Assembly: GCA_050183765.1 (NCBI GenBank)
Contig: JBFXAZ010000013.1
Span: 1 to 64,000, forward strand
Length of the DNA stretch: 64,000 nucleotides
Direction of reading: 5' to 3'
Origin: JAFAZJ01 sp050183765
GTDB lineage: Bacteria > Pseudomonadota > Alphaproteobacteria > Reyranellales > Reyranellaceae
Part shown: one piece after another, positions 9,669 to 17,542 of the stretch
Layout: the number at the start of each line of letters is the position of its first letter
Position numbering within the stretch: position 1 is the first letter of the stretch
Program-made: the position numbers and the translations under genes
The notes under the pieces: generated by a model
What the model was told of the DNA's origin: nothing
What the model saw: only the letters and a program-made list of their open reading frames with translations
The model's database searches: none

Positions 9669-12580
9669 TGTGCCTCCGCCCAGCTCGCGCCGCTTCCGAC
9701 CTCGACGACCAGCGGCACCGACAGCGCCGCGGCCTTCTCCATCGTCGCCTTGATCGCGGCGCTGGCGCTTTCGGCCTCGTCGCGCGGCGCCTCGAACACG
9801 AGCTCGTCGTGCACCTGCAGCAGCATCCGCGTCTTCAGCCCCGCCGCCTTCATCGCGCCGGGCAGCGCGATCATCGCGCGCTTGATGATGTCGGCGGCGC
9901 CGCCCTGCAGCGGCGCGTTGATCGCCGCGCGCTCGGAGAAGCCGCGCCGCGCCGGGTTCTTGTCGTTGATGCCGGTGAGATGGATCTTGCGGCCGAACGG
10001 CGTCATCACGTAGCCGCGCTCACGGCAGTACTTGCGCGTGCGGTCCATATAGTCGCGGATGCCCGGATAGCGCTCGAAATAGGCGTCGATGTAGCGCCGC
10101 GCCTCGCCCTGGCCGATGCCGAGCTGCGCCGCCAGGCCGAAGGCCGACATGCCGTAGATGATGCCGAAATTGATCGCCTTGGCCTGGCGCCGCACCATCG
10201 GGTCCATGCCGGCCATCGGCGCGCCGAAGACCTCCGACGCCGTGCGCGCGTGGATGTCCTCGCCGCGCGAGAACGATTCCTTCAGCGAGTCGATTCCGGC
10301 GACATGGGCCAGCAGCCGCAGCTCGATCTGCGAATAGTCCGCCGAAAGCAGGATGTGGCCCTTCTCGGCGACGAAGGCCCGGCGGATCTTGCGCCCGTCC
10401 TCGGTGCGCACGGGGATGTTCTGCAGGTTGGGATCGGTCGAGGCTAGGCGACCGGTCGAGGCGCCGGTCATGTGATACGAGGTGTGCACGCGGCCGGTCC
10501 TGCGATCGATCTGCGTCACCAGCGCGTCGGTATAGGTGCCCTTCAGCTTGGCGAGCTGGCGGTGCTCCATGATCGCCCTGGGCAGGGCGTGGCCGGCATC
10601 GGCGAGCTCCTCGAGGATGCCGACATCGGTGGCCCAGGCGCCGTTCTTGTTGCGCTTGCCGCCGGGCAGCTTCATCTCGTCGAACAGGATCTCGCCCAGC
10701 TGCTTGGGCGAGTTCACGTTGAAGCTCTTGCCGGCGAGCTTGTGCGCCTCGGCCTCGTACTCGGCCATGCGGCGCTCGAAATCGGCACTGAGCCGCTTCA
10801 GTTCCGTGGCGTCGACCTTCACGCCGGCGCGTTCCATGTCGACCAGCACGGGAATCAGCGGCCGCTCGATGCGCTCGTACATCGCCGTCATGCGCTCGTC
10901 CGCGGTGCGCGGCTTCAGCGTCAGCCACAGCTGCATGGTGACGTCGGCATCCTCGGCGGCGTAGTCGCGCGCCTTGTCGATGGCCACGCGATCGAAGCTC
11001 ACCTGCTTGACGCCCGAGCCGGCGACGTCGGCGAACTTGATGGTCGAGACGCCCAGATGCAGCTCGGCCAGCTCGTCCATGCCGTGGCCGTGCTTGCCGC
11101 CGTCGAGGACGAAGGACAGCAGCATGGTGTCGTCGACCGGCGCGATGCTCACGCCGTGACGCAGGAAGACGGCGTAGTCGTACTTGATGTTCTGCCCGAT
11201 CTTCAGCACGCCCTCGTCCTCGAGCAGCGGCTTCAGCGCCTGGAGCATGTCGTCGAGCGGCAGCTGGCCGGGCAGCAAGGCGTCGGATCCCGTCGCCGCG
11301 GCCTGCTCGCCGCCGAGATCGAGCGCGCCCTGCTTGGGCGCCGCCGGCGGTCGATGGCCCAGCGGCACGTAGGCGGCGCGGCGGCGCGAGGCGTCGATGT
11401 CGCCCACCGGCCCGTCGGGCAGCGCCAGCGAGACGCCGACCAGCCCGGCGTTGAGCGAATCCAGCGCATCCGTCTCGCAGTCGAAGGCGACGACACCGGC
11501 CTTGCGCGCGGCGGCGGCGAAATCCTCGAGCTGCGCGGCGGTTGTGATCAGCTCGTAGTCGGCGAGGCCGAATGGACGGTCGGAGATACGCCAATCGCGC
11601 GCCGACGCGTCGGCGGTGGCTGGCGCCGGCGCCTGAGTGGCGGGCGCGGCCTCAGCCGGTGCGGCCTGGGCCGGCGCGGCAGAGGCCGCCGCCGGTGCCG
11701 GCGCGCCGTTGCGGTACTTCGACAGCAGCGAGCGGAAGCCCTGCTGCTCCAGCCACGGCACCAGGATCGCGGTATCCGGCGCGCGCTTGTCGAAGGAATC
11801 GGCGTGTTCCGTCACCGGTACGTCGTCGCGCAGCTTCACCAGCTGGCGCGAGATGCGCGCCAGCTCGGCATTGGTCTGCAGCGATTCGCGCCGCTTGGGC
11901 TGCTTGATCTCGCCGGCGCGCTGCAGCAGCGCATCGAGGTCGCCGTATTCGGTGATCAGCTGCGCCGCCGTCTTCACGCCGATGCCGGGCACGCCCGGCA
12001 CGTTGTCGGTGCTGTCGCCGGCCAGCGCCTGCACGTCGACGACCTTTTCCGGCGCGACGCCGAACTTCTCGAGCACCGCCTCGCGGCCCAGCTTGCGCAT
12101 CTTGATCGGGTCGAACAGCGAGACACGATCGCCCACCAGCTGCATCAGGTCCTTGTCGGAGGACACGATGGTGACGTCGGCGCCGGCCGCCACCGCCTCT
12201 CGGGTATAGGTGGCGATCAGGTCATCGGCCTCGAAGCCCGCCATCTCCATGCAGGGCAGGCCGAAGGCGCGCGTGGCTTCGCGAAACAGCGGGAATTGCG
12301 GGATCAGCTCCTCCGGCGGCTCGGGCCGGTGCGCCTTGTACTGGGGATAGATGCTGTTGCGGAACGTCTCGCGGCCGGCATCGAGGATCACCGCAACGTG
12401 ATCGATCGCCGGATCCTCGAGGAACTGGGTCAGCATCTTGCAGTAGCCGAACACCGCGTTGATCGGCGTGCCGTCCGGCCGGGTCATCGGCGGCAGGGCA
12501 TGGAAGGCGCGGAAGATGTAGCCCGAGCCGTCGATCAGCCAGAGGTGGCGCAGCGGCTTGTTGGTGTCGGTCGATGGCAT
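9665..12580 (-). CDS. polA: DNA polymerase I
   Basis: A 971-residue family A DNA polymerase that fills gaps and replaces RNA primers. Order: 5'-3' nuclease (about 1-290, with DGSGYIFRAFHAL and GVPGIGVKTAAQL); an Ala/Pro-rich linker around 300-335; 3'-5' proofreading domain with intact DxE (FDCETDAL), NxxxD (GQNIKYDYAVF) and YxxxD-type (YAAEDADVT) motifs; polymerase domain with motif A (SADYSQIELRLLAH), motif B (RRQAKAINFGIIYG) and motif C (QVHDELVFEA). Proofreading therefore looks active. The low-complexity linker is longer than in E. coli. Confidence 0.97.
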   Translation of the reverse strand: MPSTDTNKPLRHLWLIDGSGYIFRAFHALPPMTRPDGTPINAVFGYCKMLTQFLEDPAIDHVAVILDAGRETFRNSIYPQYKAHRPEPPEELIPQFPLFREATRAFGLPCMEMAGFEADDLIATYTREAVAAGADVTIVSSDKDLMQLVGDRVSLFDPIKMRKLGREAVLEKFGVAPEKVVDVQALAGDSTDNVPGVPGIGVKTAAQLITEYGDLDALLQRAGEIKQPKRRESLQTNAELARISRQLVKLRDDVPVTEHADSFDKRAPDTAILVPWLEQQGFRSLLSKYRNGAPAPAAASAAPAQAAPAEAAPATQAPAPATADASARDWRISDRPFGLADYELITTAAQLEDFAAAARKAGVVAFDCETDALDSLNAGLVGVSLALPDGPVGDIDASRRRAAYVPLGHRPPAAPKQGALDLGGEQAAATGSDALLPGQLPLDDMLQALKPLLEDEGVLKIGQNIKYDYAVFLRHGVSIAPVDDTMLLSFVLDGGKHGHGMDELAELHLGVSTIKFADVAGSGVKQVSFDRVAIDKARDYAAEDADVTMQLWLTLKPRTADERMTAMYERIERPLIPVLVDMERAGVKVDATELKRLSADFERRMAEYEAEAHKLAGKSFNVNSPKQLGEILFDEMKLPGGKRNKNGAWATDVGILEELADAGHALPRAIMEHRQLAKLKGTYTDALVTQIDRRTGRVHTSYHMTGASTGRLASTDPNLQNIPVRTEDGRKIRRAFVAEKGHILLSADYSQIELRLLAHVAGIDSLKESFSRGEDIHARTASEVFGAPMAGMDPMVRRQAKAINFGIIYGMSAFGLAAQLGIGQGEARRYIDAYFERYPGIRDYMDRTRKYCRERGYVMTPFGRKIHLTGINDKNPARRGFSERAAINAPLQGGAADIIKRAMIALPGAMKAAGLKTRMLLQVHDELVFEAPRDEAESASAAIKATMEKAAALSVPLVVEVGSGASWAEAH

Positions 12581-12785
12581 GGATCCACCTCACAACAGTC
12601 GGCCGGGCTGTTCAAGGGCGGGCATCGGCGACAGACACCGTTTCGTAACCGTCGTGGGGAAAATTTCTGCGGAAGAGTCGCGGTGCACGGGTGTTTGTTC
12701 GTGTAGGGTTCATCGGTCTGACCGGGCGGCGGGCGGTCGGATGCTGAAGGCAAAACCGTCGGGGGACACCAGGAAAGGATCCACC

Positions 12786-13229
12786 ATGCGTAAGGGACTG
12801 ATCGTCGGCGCTATCGGCCTTGCCCTGTCGGGCGCCCTGGTCGGAACGGTGCTGGCGCAGGCGACCGATCCGATCGCGGCTCGCAAGGACAACCGCAAGC
12901 AGGCTGGCGCCGCGATGAAGGCCATCAAGGGCATCATCGACGCAAAGGGACCGACGGCGGGCGCGGTCGCGCACGCGGCCAAGATCAAGGAACTCACGGT
13001 CGCGCACATCAAGCTCTATCCGAAGGGCTCGGACAAGGGCGACACCAAGGCGCTGCCCGTGATCTGGACCGAGTGGGCGGCCTTCGAGGCTGCCAATACC
13101 GCCTCGGCGAACGCCGCCGACGCCATGGCCGCGGCTGCGGGCACCGGCAAGATGGACGCGCTCGCAGCGGCCTTCGGCGCGACAGGCAAGACCTGCGGCG
13201 CCTGCCACGAGAAGTTCCGCGCGAAGTAA
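12786..13229 (+). CDS. Cytochrome c' family protein
   Basis: A 147-residue periplasmic haem protein. Signal peptide MRKGLIVGAIGLALSGALVG..., cut near LAQA; then a four-helix bundle ending in a single C-terminal haem site CGACH (Cys137, Cys140, His141), the class II cytochrome c layout. Such proteins bind NO or shuttle electrons, and often pair with a cytochrome b561. Indeed a b561-like gene lies convergent just downstream. ATG preceded by AGGAAAGGAT. Confidence 0.88.
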   Translation: MRKGLIVGAIGLALSGALVGTVLAQATDPIAARKDNRKQAGAAMKAIKGIIDAKGPTAGAVAHAAKIKELTVAHIKLYPKGSDKGDTKALPVIWTEWAAFEAANTASANAADAMAAAAGTGKMDALAAAFGATGKTCGACHEKFRAK

Positions 13230-13283
13230 CCCCGCGTACGACGCGCCGTCGGATCGCGCTTCCGCGCGGCGCCGACGATCGAG

Positions 13284-13309
13284 CGGCCGGTCCTTGCGAC
13301 CGGCCGTTT
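13284..13309. terminator. Terminator hairpin between convergent cytochrome genes
   Basis: A 9-bp perfect stem, CGGCCGGTC at 13284-13292 and GACCGGCCG at 13298-13306, with a five-base loop and TTT after it on the plus strand. It lies 55 bases after the cytochrome c' stop and just before the stop of the convergent b561 gene. Confidence 0.75.
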
Positions 13310-13314
13310 CACGT

Positions 13315-14019
13315 TCAGCCGCCGACGCGCACGACGAGAAAGACGATGCAGGCCGCGGCGACCAGCAGCGAAGCGGCCAGCCGTAAGCTGGCAAAGCGCA
13401 GGCCGGGCCGGGCCATGCCCGCCGGCACCAGCTTGTCGCCGCTGAGCATCGGGCCGACCAGGTTCTCGCGCTTGACCACAAGATAGAACAGCGAGGCGCT
13501 GACATGCAGCGCCACCATCACATAGAGCAGGTTGATCCAGATGTGATGGACCTTGGTCGCGCTGCTGCTGAAGCCGTCGCTGGCGAATTTTGCCAGCGGG
13601 CCGGCGTAGTAGCCCATGTCGGTGTCCGTGGCGAACAGGCCGGTGACGATCTGGACCAGCAAGCCGAGGATCAGCGCCACCACCATCCAGCCGCCGACCG
13701 GGTTGTGGCCGATCTCCGGCTCGGCCTTGCGGCCAAGCAGGCCGCGCAGGTACGCGATGCCGGCGCCCGGCCCCTTCACGAAATGGCCGAAGCGCGCCGT
13801 GGTGCTGCCCACGAAGCCCCAGGCGATGCGGAACAGCAGCAGCGCGAGGATGGCATAGCCGCACCAGAAGTGGAGGGTCAGCCAGTTGTATTCCTTGTTC
13901 CAGCCCGGTCCCCATTCCACGCTGACGACCTGGACGATCACCAGCAGCACCAGGGTCCAGTGGAACAGACGCGTCGGCAAATCCCACACGCGCAGCTTCG
14001 ATCGAGACTCGCCGGCCAT
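13315..14019 (-). CDS. Cytochrome b561 domain-containing membrane protein
   Basis: About 234 residues with four core transmembrane helices and a fifth at the C-terminus. Haem-ligand histidines are in place: RLFHWTLV, LTLHFWCGY, and VHHIWINLLYVMVALHVSAS near the end of the bundle, with GHNPVGGW before helix 3, as in diheme b-type electron carriers that feed periplasmic c-type cytochromes. Start at ATG 14019, which has GAGGGG six bases upstream; the open frame extends further but without a good start. The convergent cytochrome c' is a natural partner. Confidence 0.88.
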   Translation of the reverse strand: MAGESRSKLRVWDLPTRLFHWTLVLLVIVQVVSVEWGPGWNKEYNWLTLHFWCGYAILALLLFRIAWGFVGSTTARFGHFVKGPGAGIAYLRGLLGRKAEPEIGHNPVGGWMVVALILGLLVQIVTGLFATDTDMGYYAGPLAKFASDGFSSSATKVHHIWINLLYVMVALHVSASLFYLVVKRENLVGPMLSGDKLVPAGMARPGLRFASLRLAASLLVAAACIVFLVVRVGG

Positions 14020-14161
14020 CGTCCCCTCGGTTCCTGTCCGCCGCACCACTGTGCCCTCGCGTCGCACCGGGTCAAGCGATTGATACCACGCCGCCTTTCC
14101 GCCATGTTGGCCGCCTAGCACTAGCATCGTTCGCCAAACTCGAACGAGCCGCAGGGGAGAC

Positions 14162-14803
14162 ATGGCAGCTCAACGCAAGATCGGCACGAAGCTGGCGATG
14201 GTGATCGCGCTGGCACTCGCGCCCGCGACGGTCCTGGCCCAGGGTTTCGGCACGCCGCCCGCACCGAAGACACCCGGCAGCAAACCCGGTACGCCCCCAT
14301 CCAAGCCGCTCGACCTGCCGCCGCCCGCACCGGCGACGCCGCCGCAGGACGCCGGCAAGGCGGATGCCGACAAGGGCAAGCGGTACCTGGTCAACGACAT
14401 GCAGCCGGCATTCGACGCGATCAAGGCGAAGGACTGGATCGGCGCCGAGAAGTTCCTGCTGCCCAAAGCCACCATCCGCGACCCGCGCGCGCAGTTCCTG
14501 CTCGGCTCCGAGATCTACGGCAACCGGGAATCGAAGCTCTACGATCTGAAGAAGGGAATCCCGCTGATCAAGGATTCGGCCGAGCGCGGCTTCGCCCGCT
14601 CGATGTTGTTCTACGGCATCAGCTACGCCGACGGCGCCGGCGTGCCCCGGGACATGGTCGAAGCCTACAAATGGACGGCGCTCGCCTCGCGCCGCGGCGT
14701 GCCCGAGGCCGGCATGTTCCTCTCCGAGATGGCGAAGAACATGACCCCCGACCAGATCGAGCGCGCCAAGGCCGCCGCCGACAAGTTCGCGCCGCACCGC
14801 TGA
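14162..14803 (+). CDS. SEL1-repeat exported protein
   Basis: A 213-residue protein with signal peptide (cut after LAQ or VLA) followed by a proline-rich linker (about 30-65) and a helical region with SEL1/TPR-like repeats, e.g. SAERGFARSMLFYGISYADG and EAYKWTALASRRGVPEAG. SEL1 repeats form right-handed solenoids that mediate protein contacts, often in envelope or secretion settings. ATG has GGGGAGA upstream. Its stop TGA overlaps the next start (TGATG), so it is coupled to a second SEL1 protein. Confidence 0.8.
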   Translation: MAAQRKIGTKLAMVIALALAPATVLAQGFGTPPAPKTPGSKPGTPPSKPLDLPPPAPATPPQDAGKADADKGKRYLVNDMQPAFDAIKAKDWIGAEKFLLPKATIRDPRAQFLLGSEIYGNRESKLYDLKKGIPLIKDSAERGFARSMLFYGISYADGAGVPRDMVEAYKWTALASRRGVPEAGMFLSEMAKNMTPDQIERAKAAADKFAPHR

Positions 14804-16014
14804 TGGCCTCTCGCCGCCTTCGCCGTGCCTTGGCGCTCGCCTGCTCGCTGGCGCTCGCGGCACCGGCCTGGGCGCAGGACAAGGCGGCGGACCTCGCCAG
14901 GGCGGTCGCCGCCGCCGAACGCGGCAACGCCGTGGTGGCGGAGCCGCTGCTGCGCACCCTGGCGCTCGACAATGTCGAGGCTGCGGCCTGGCTGGGCTTT
15001 CTTCTGGTGCAGCACGGCGACGAGGACAACGTCAAGGAGGGCATGATCCTGCTGCGCCGCGCCGCCTTCGCCGGCAACGCGCGCGCCAAGTACGGGCTGG
15101 CTTTCCAGTATCTCACCGGCGTCGGCACCGATCGCAACGATATCGAGGCCGCGCGTCTGTTCCGCGAGGCGGCGGAAGGCGGCATCGCGCGGGCCGCCTA
15201 CAATCTCGGCCTGATGTACGCCGCCGGCCGCGGCGTGCCGCGCGATCCGGCCCAGGCGTTGAAGTGGTACGAGCAGGCGTCCCAGGCCGGCGATCCGTAC
15301 GGCAGCTATGCCTGGGCGCGCGCGCTGGAGACCTCGCCGCAGGCGGCGCAGCGCTGGGGCGAGATCGCCCCGCTGTATCTCAGTGCCGCCAAGGCGGGCC
15401 ATCTGGCGGCGGCGGTCCGCTACGGCGCCATGCTGCTGGAGGGGCGTGGCGTGAGCCGCGACCGCGCGCGCGCGGAGTTCTGGCTGCGCCATGCCGCCGA
15501 CCACGGCTATCCCGAGGCGGCCCTGCTGATGGGCGACCTGTTCGGCCAGATCGCCATGTCGCATACCGGCAGGCAGCAGGACGAAGCCGCCCGCTCGGCG
15601 GCGACCTGGTATCTGCGCGCCGCCGAGGCCGGCGTGCCGATGGCCCAGGCCAAGCTGGGCAATTGCTTTTTCGCCGGCGCCGGTGTGACACGCGATTTCG
15701 TGGCGGCGCAGCGCTGGTACCGCCGCGCCGCCAACCAGGGTTACGCCGATGCGCAGTATGTGCTGGGCATCTGGCTGAGCGGTGGTGTCGCCGGCATCAC
15801 CGATCCGGCCGCCGGCTATCAGTGGCTCACGCTGGCCGAGCGCCAGGGCCACAGCAACGCCGCCAAGGTCCGCGCGCGCGCCGCCGAAAAGCTCACCCCG
15901 GACGAAATCCAGCGCGGCAGCGCCGCGGCGCTGGCCTTCATACCTCGGCCGGAACGCGCCAGGAGCACCGACGACGAAGCGCCGCCGTTGCGGCCGCCGG
16001 CCAAGGTGCCGTGA
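14803..16014 (+). CDS. Multi-repeat SEL1 family exported protein
   Basis: A 403-residue protein with signal peptide (MASRRLRRALALACSLALAA..., cut after WAQ/AWA) and about eight to nine SEL1 repeats, each with the G-x-AAA/AxYxLGxxY-G-GV pattern (e.g. GGIARAAYNLGLMYAAGRGV, AGVPMAQAKLGNCFFAGAGV, NQGYADAQYVLGIWLSGGVA). Start fixed by the TGATG overlap with the preceding SEL1 gene. The two probably act together as periplasmic or envelope scaffolds; partners cannot be told from the sequence. Confidence 0.85.
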   Translation: MASRRLRRALALACSLALAAPAWAQDKAADLARAVAAAERGNAVVAEPLLRTLALDNVEAAAWLGFLLVQHGDEDNVKEGMILLRRAAFAGNARAKYGLAFQYLTGVGTDRNDIEAARLFREAAEGGIARAAYNLGLMYAAGRGVPRDPAQALKWYEQASQAGDPYGSYAWARALETSPQAAQRWGEIAPLYLSAAKAGHLAAAVRYGAMLLEGRGVSRDRARAEFWLRHAADHGYPEAALLMGDLFGQIAMSHTGRQQDEAARSAATWYLRAAEAGVPMAQAKLGNCFFAGAGVTRDFVAAQRWYRRAANQGYADAQYVLGIWLSGGVAGITDPAAGYQWLTLAERQGHSNAAKVRARAAEKLTPDEIQRGSAAALAFIPRPERARSTDDEAPPLRPPAKVP

Positions 16015-16096
16015 AGTCGTATTCTTGACTTGTATTATTTCGGATTCCTAGGATTCCCACCGCTTTCCCAACCACAGGCCCAATCAAAGGTCGAGG

Positions 16097-16717
16097 ATGC
16101 GCGAGCCGTTCAGGGAATTGGGTCACCGAATCAAGGGCCTACGCAAGCAGAAGGGTCTGACCCAGCAGGAATTCGCAGCCAAGCTGGGTGTCACCCAGCC
16201 CACCGTGCATCGCTGGGAAAAAGGCGCCTTCGCGCCCGACGACGCCATGCTGGAGGTGCTCTCCGACCTGGCCGGCGTGCCGACGGCGGTGTTCCGCTAT
16301 GGCGAGACTCGCGCCGGCCGGCGCATGATTCCGATCACGGGGTTTGTCGGCGCCGGTGGCGAGGTGCTGGCGATCGGCGATCCGTCTCCCGGAGCCAGCG
16401 CCGAGGAGGTCGACGCGCCTTCCGATGCCGGGCTCTACATGGTCGCCGTCAGGGTGCGCGGCGATGGCATGCTGCCGGTGTATGGCGACGGCGACATCCT
16501 GTTCTACGGCCGCGATCCGGGATTGGGCGGTGTCGACCCGTTGACCTGCGTGGGTCGTGATTGCGTCGTGAAGCTCGTCAACGGACCAACATTGCTCAAG
16601 CGCGTCGCACTGGGCGGCGGCCGCAATACCTACCTGCTGCTGTCGGTCTTCGCCGAGCCGATCGTCAACATCCGGCTCGAATGGGCGAGCCCTGTGCGCT
16701 GGGTGAAACGGCGCTAG
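16097..16717 (+). CDS. XRE-S24 (CI/LexA-like) transcriptional regulator, protease serine missing
   Basis: A 206-residue repressor-like protein: N-terminal helix-turn-helix (residues 8-62, with LTQQEFAAKLGVTQPTVHRWEKG) and a C-terminal S24 peptidase-like fold (about 75-200). In LexA/CI the autocleavage serine sits in a GDSM/GNSM box; here the box reads RGDGMLPVYGDGD, with Gly124 in the serine position, while the lysine partner region VVKLVNG is kept (Lys159). Autocleavage is thus unlikely. ATG preceded by AAAGG. Stands alone upstream of a convergent small gene; target genes unknown. Confidence 0.85.
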   Translation: MREPFRELGHRIKGLRKQKGLTQQEFAAKLGVTQPTVHRWEKGAFAPDDAMLEVLSDLAGVPTAVFRYGETRAGRRMIPITGFVGAGGEVLAIGDPSPGASAEEVDAPSDAGLYMVAVRVRGDGMLPVYGDGDILFYGRDPGLGGVDPLTCVGRDCVVKLVNGPTLLKRVALGGGRNTYLLLSVFAEPIVNIRLEWASPVRWVKRR

Positions 16718-16720
16718 GCG

Positions 16721-16945
16721 CTACTTGCGCGGACAGCTCGGCGGACGCCAGACGCCCTTTTGGCCGGCCGGCGGACACGGCGTGGACGCAGCCAAGGCGC
16801 GACGGTCGAGCTGCATCAGCGTCGGCGCCGAATAGGCCACACCAGCGACGAGGCCCAGCCGTGCCAGCGCGCGGCGGCGTGACACAGAAACGTCCTCGCG
16901 CGTCGAGGGCGTTGCGGCTTCAGTTGTGTCGGGAGTCTTATGCAT
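16721..16945 (-). CDS. Small Tat-signal-like protein, unknown function
   Basis: A 74-residue protein. After a polar 26-residue head it has a twin-arginine-like segment (SRRRALARLGLVAGVAY, then SAPTLMQLDRRALA) and a short tail with two cysteines (CPP and SCPRK). This resembles short alphaproteobacterial Tat-signal proteins with a YxAPxLxxLD pattern after the hydrophobic core. ATG start at 16945; a TTG at 16954 is in frame. Convergent with the XRE-S24 gene, three bases apart. The mature part would be only about 20 residues, so it may be a peptide, a membrane anchor or a precursor. Confidence 0.55.
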   Translation of the reverse strand: MHKTPDTTEAATPSTREDVSVSRRRALARLGLVAGVAYSAPTLMQLDRRALAASTPCPPAGQKGVWRPPSCPRK

Positions 16946-17053
16946 GAACACCAATCCCCAGGCCCATATGACTTGGATTTATGGCTTGAACTATATCAGG
17001 CCCAGTGCAGCTTGGCTAGCGGCCCCTCGTCAACTCCCTGACGGAAAGGGACA

Positions 17054-17539
17054 ATGTCGGTGGTATCGAGTGACGACCCTCTTGGCCGGCCGGAGGTCAC
17101 CCAGGCGGTGACCCGGGGGGCGGCGCGCTGGCTGCGTCAGCGCCGCCTGGCGCCGATTCTTGAGGTGCCCCTGGCCGACGGGCGGCGCGCCGATATTGTC
17201 GCGGTGGGCGACAGCGGCGAGATCATCATCATCGAGGTGAAATCCAGCCTCGAGGATTTCCGGGTCGACACCAAGTGGGGCGATTACCTCGCCTGGTGCG
17301 ACCGGTTCTACTTCGCGACCCCCGCCACCTTCCCGCTCGAGCTGTTGCCGGCCGAAACCGGCGTGATCCTGGCGGATGCCTTCGGCGCGGAGCTGCTGCG
17401 CGACGATTCGCGGCTGGCCGAGGCGACGCGGCTGTCGGCCGCGCGCCGCAAGGCCTTGCTGGTGCGGTTGACCAGGCTGGCGGGCGAACGCCTGCAGCGC
17501 CTGGCCGATCCGGCTTTCGGCGCGCTCGACGGCGCCTGA
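17054..17539 (+). CDS. mmcB: MmcB family DNA repair protein (PD-(D/E)xK nuclease-like)
   Basis: A 161-residue protein matching the MmcB/DUF1052 family, known in Caulobacter as an SOS-controlled factor in mitomycin C damage repair. It has the PD-(D/E)xK-type core: ADIVAV (Asp) then IIIIEVKSSLEDF (Glu-x-Lys), followed by the conserved KWGDYLAWCDRFYFATP segment. ATG with GGAAAGGG upstream. I looked for an alphaproteobacterial LexA box (GAAC-N7-GTTC) in the 100 bp upstream and did not find one. Confidence 0.85.
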   Translation: MSVVSSDDPLGRPEVTQAVTRGAARWLRQRRLAPILEVPLADGRRADIVAVGDSGEIIIIEVKSSLEDFRVDTKWGDYLAWCDRFYFATPATFPLELLPAETGVILADAFGAELLRDDSRLAEATRLSAARRKALLVRLTRLAGERLQRLADPAFGALDGA

Positions 17540-17542
17540 GCC

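Noticed and set aside
16015..16096. ATTCCTAGGATT-type repeat as operator of the XRE-S24 gene
   Set aside because: Only an 8-bp palindrome; too weak to call.
16946..17053. Search for LexA operator upstream of mmcB
   Set aside because: No GAAC-N7-GTTC found; a GAAC occurs without its partner.
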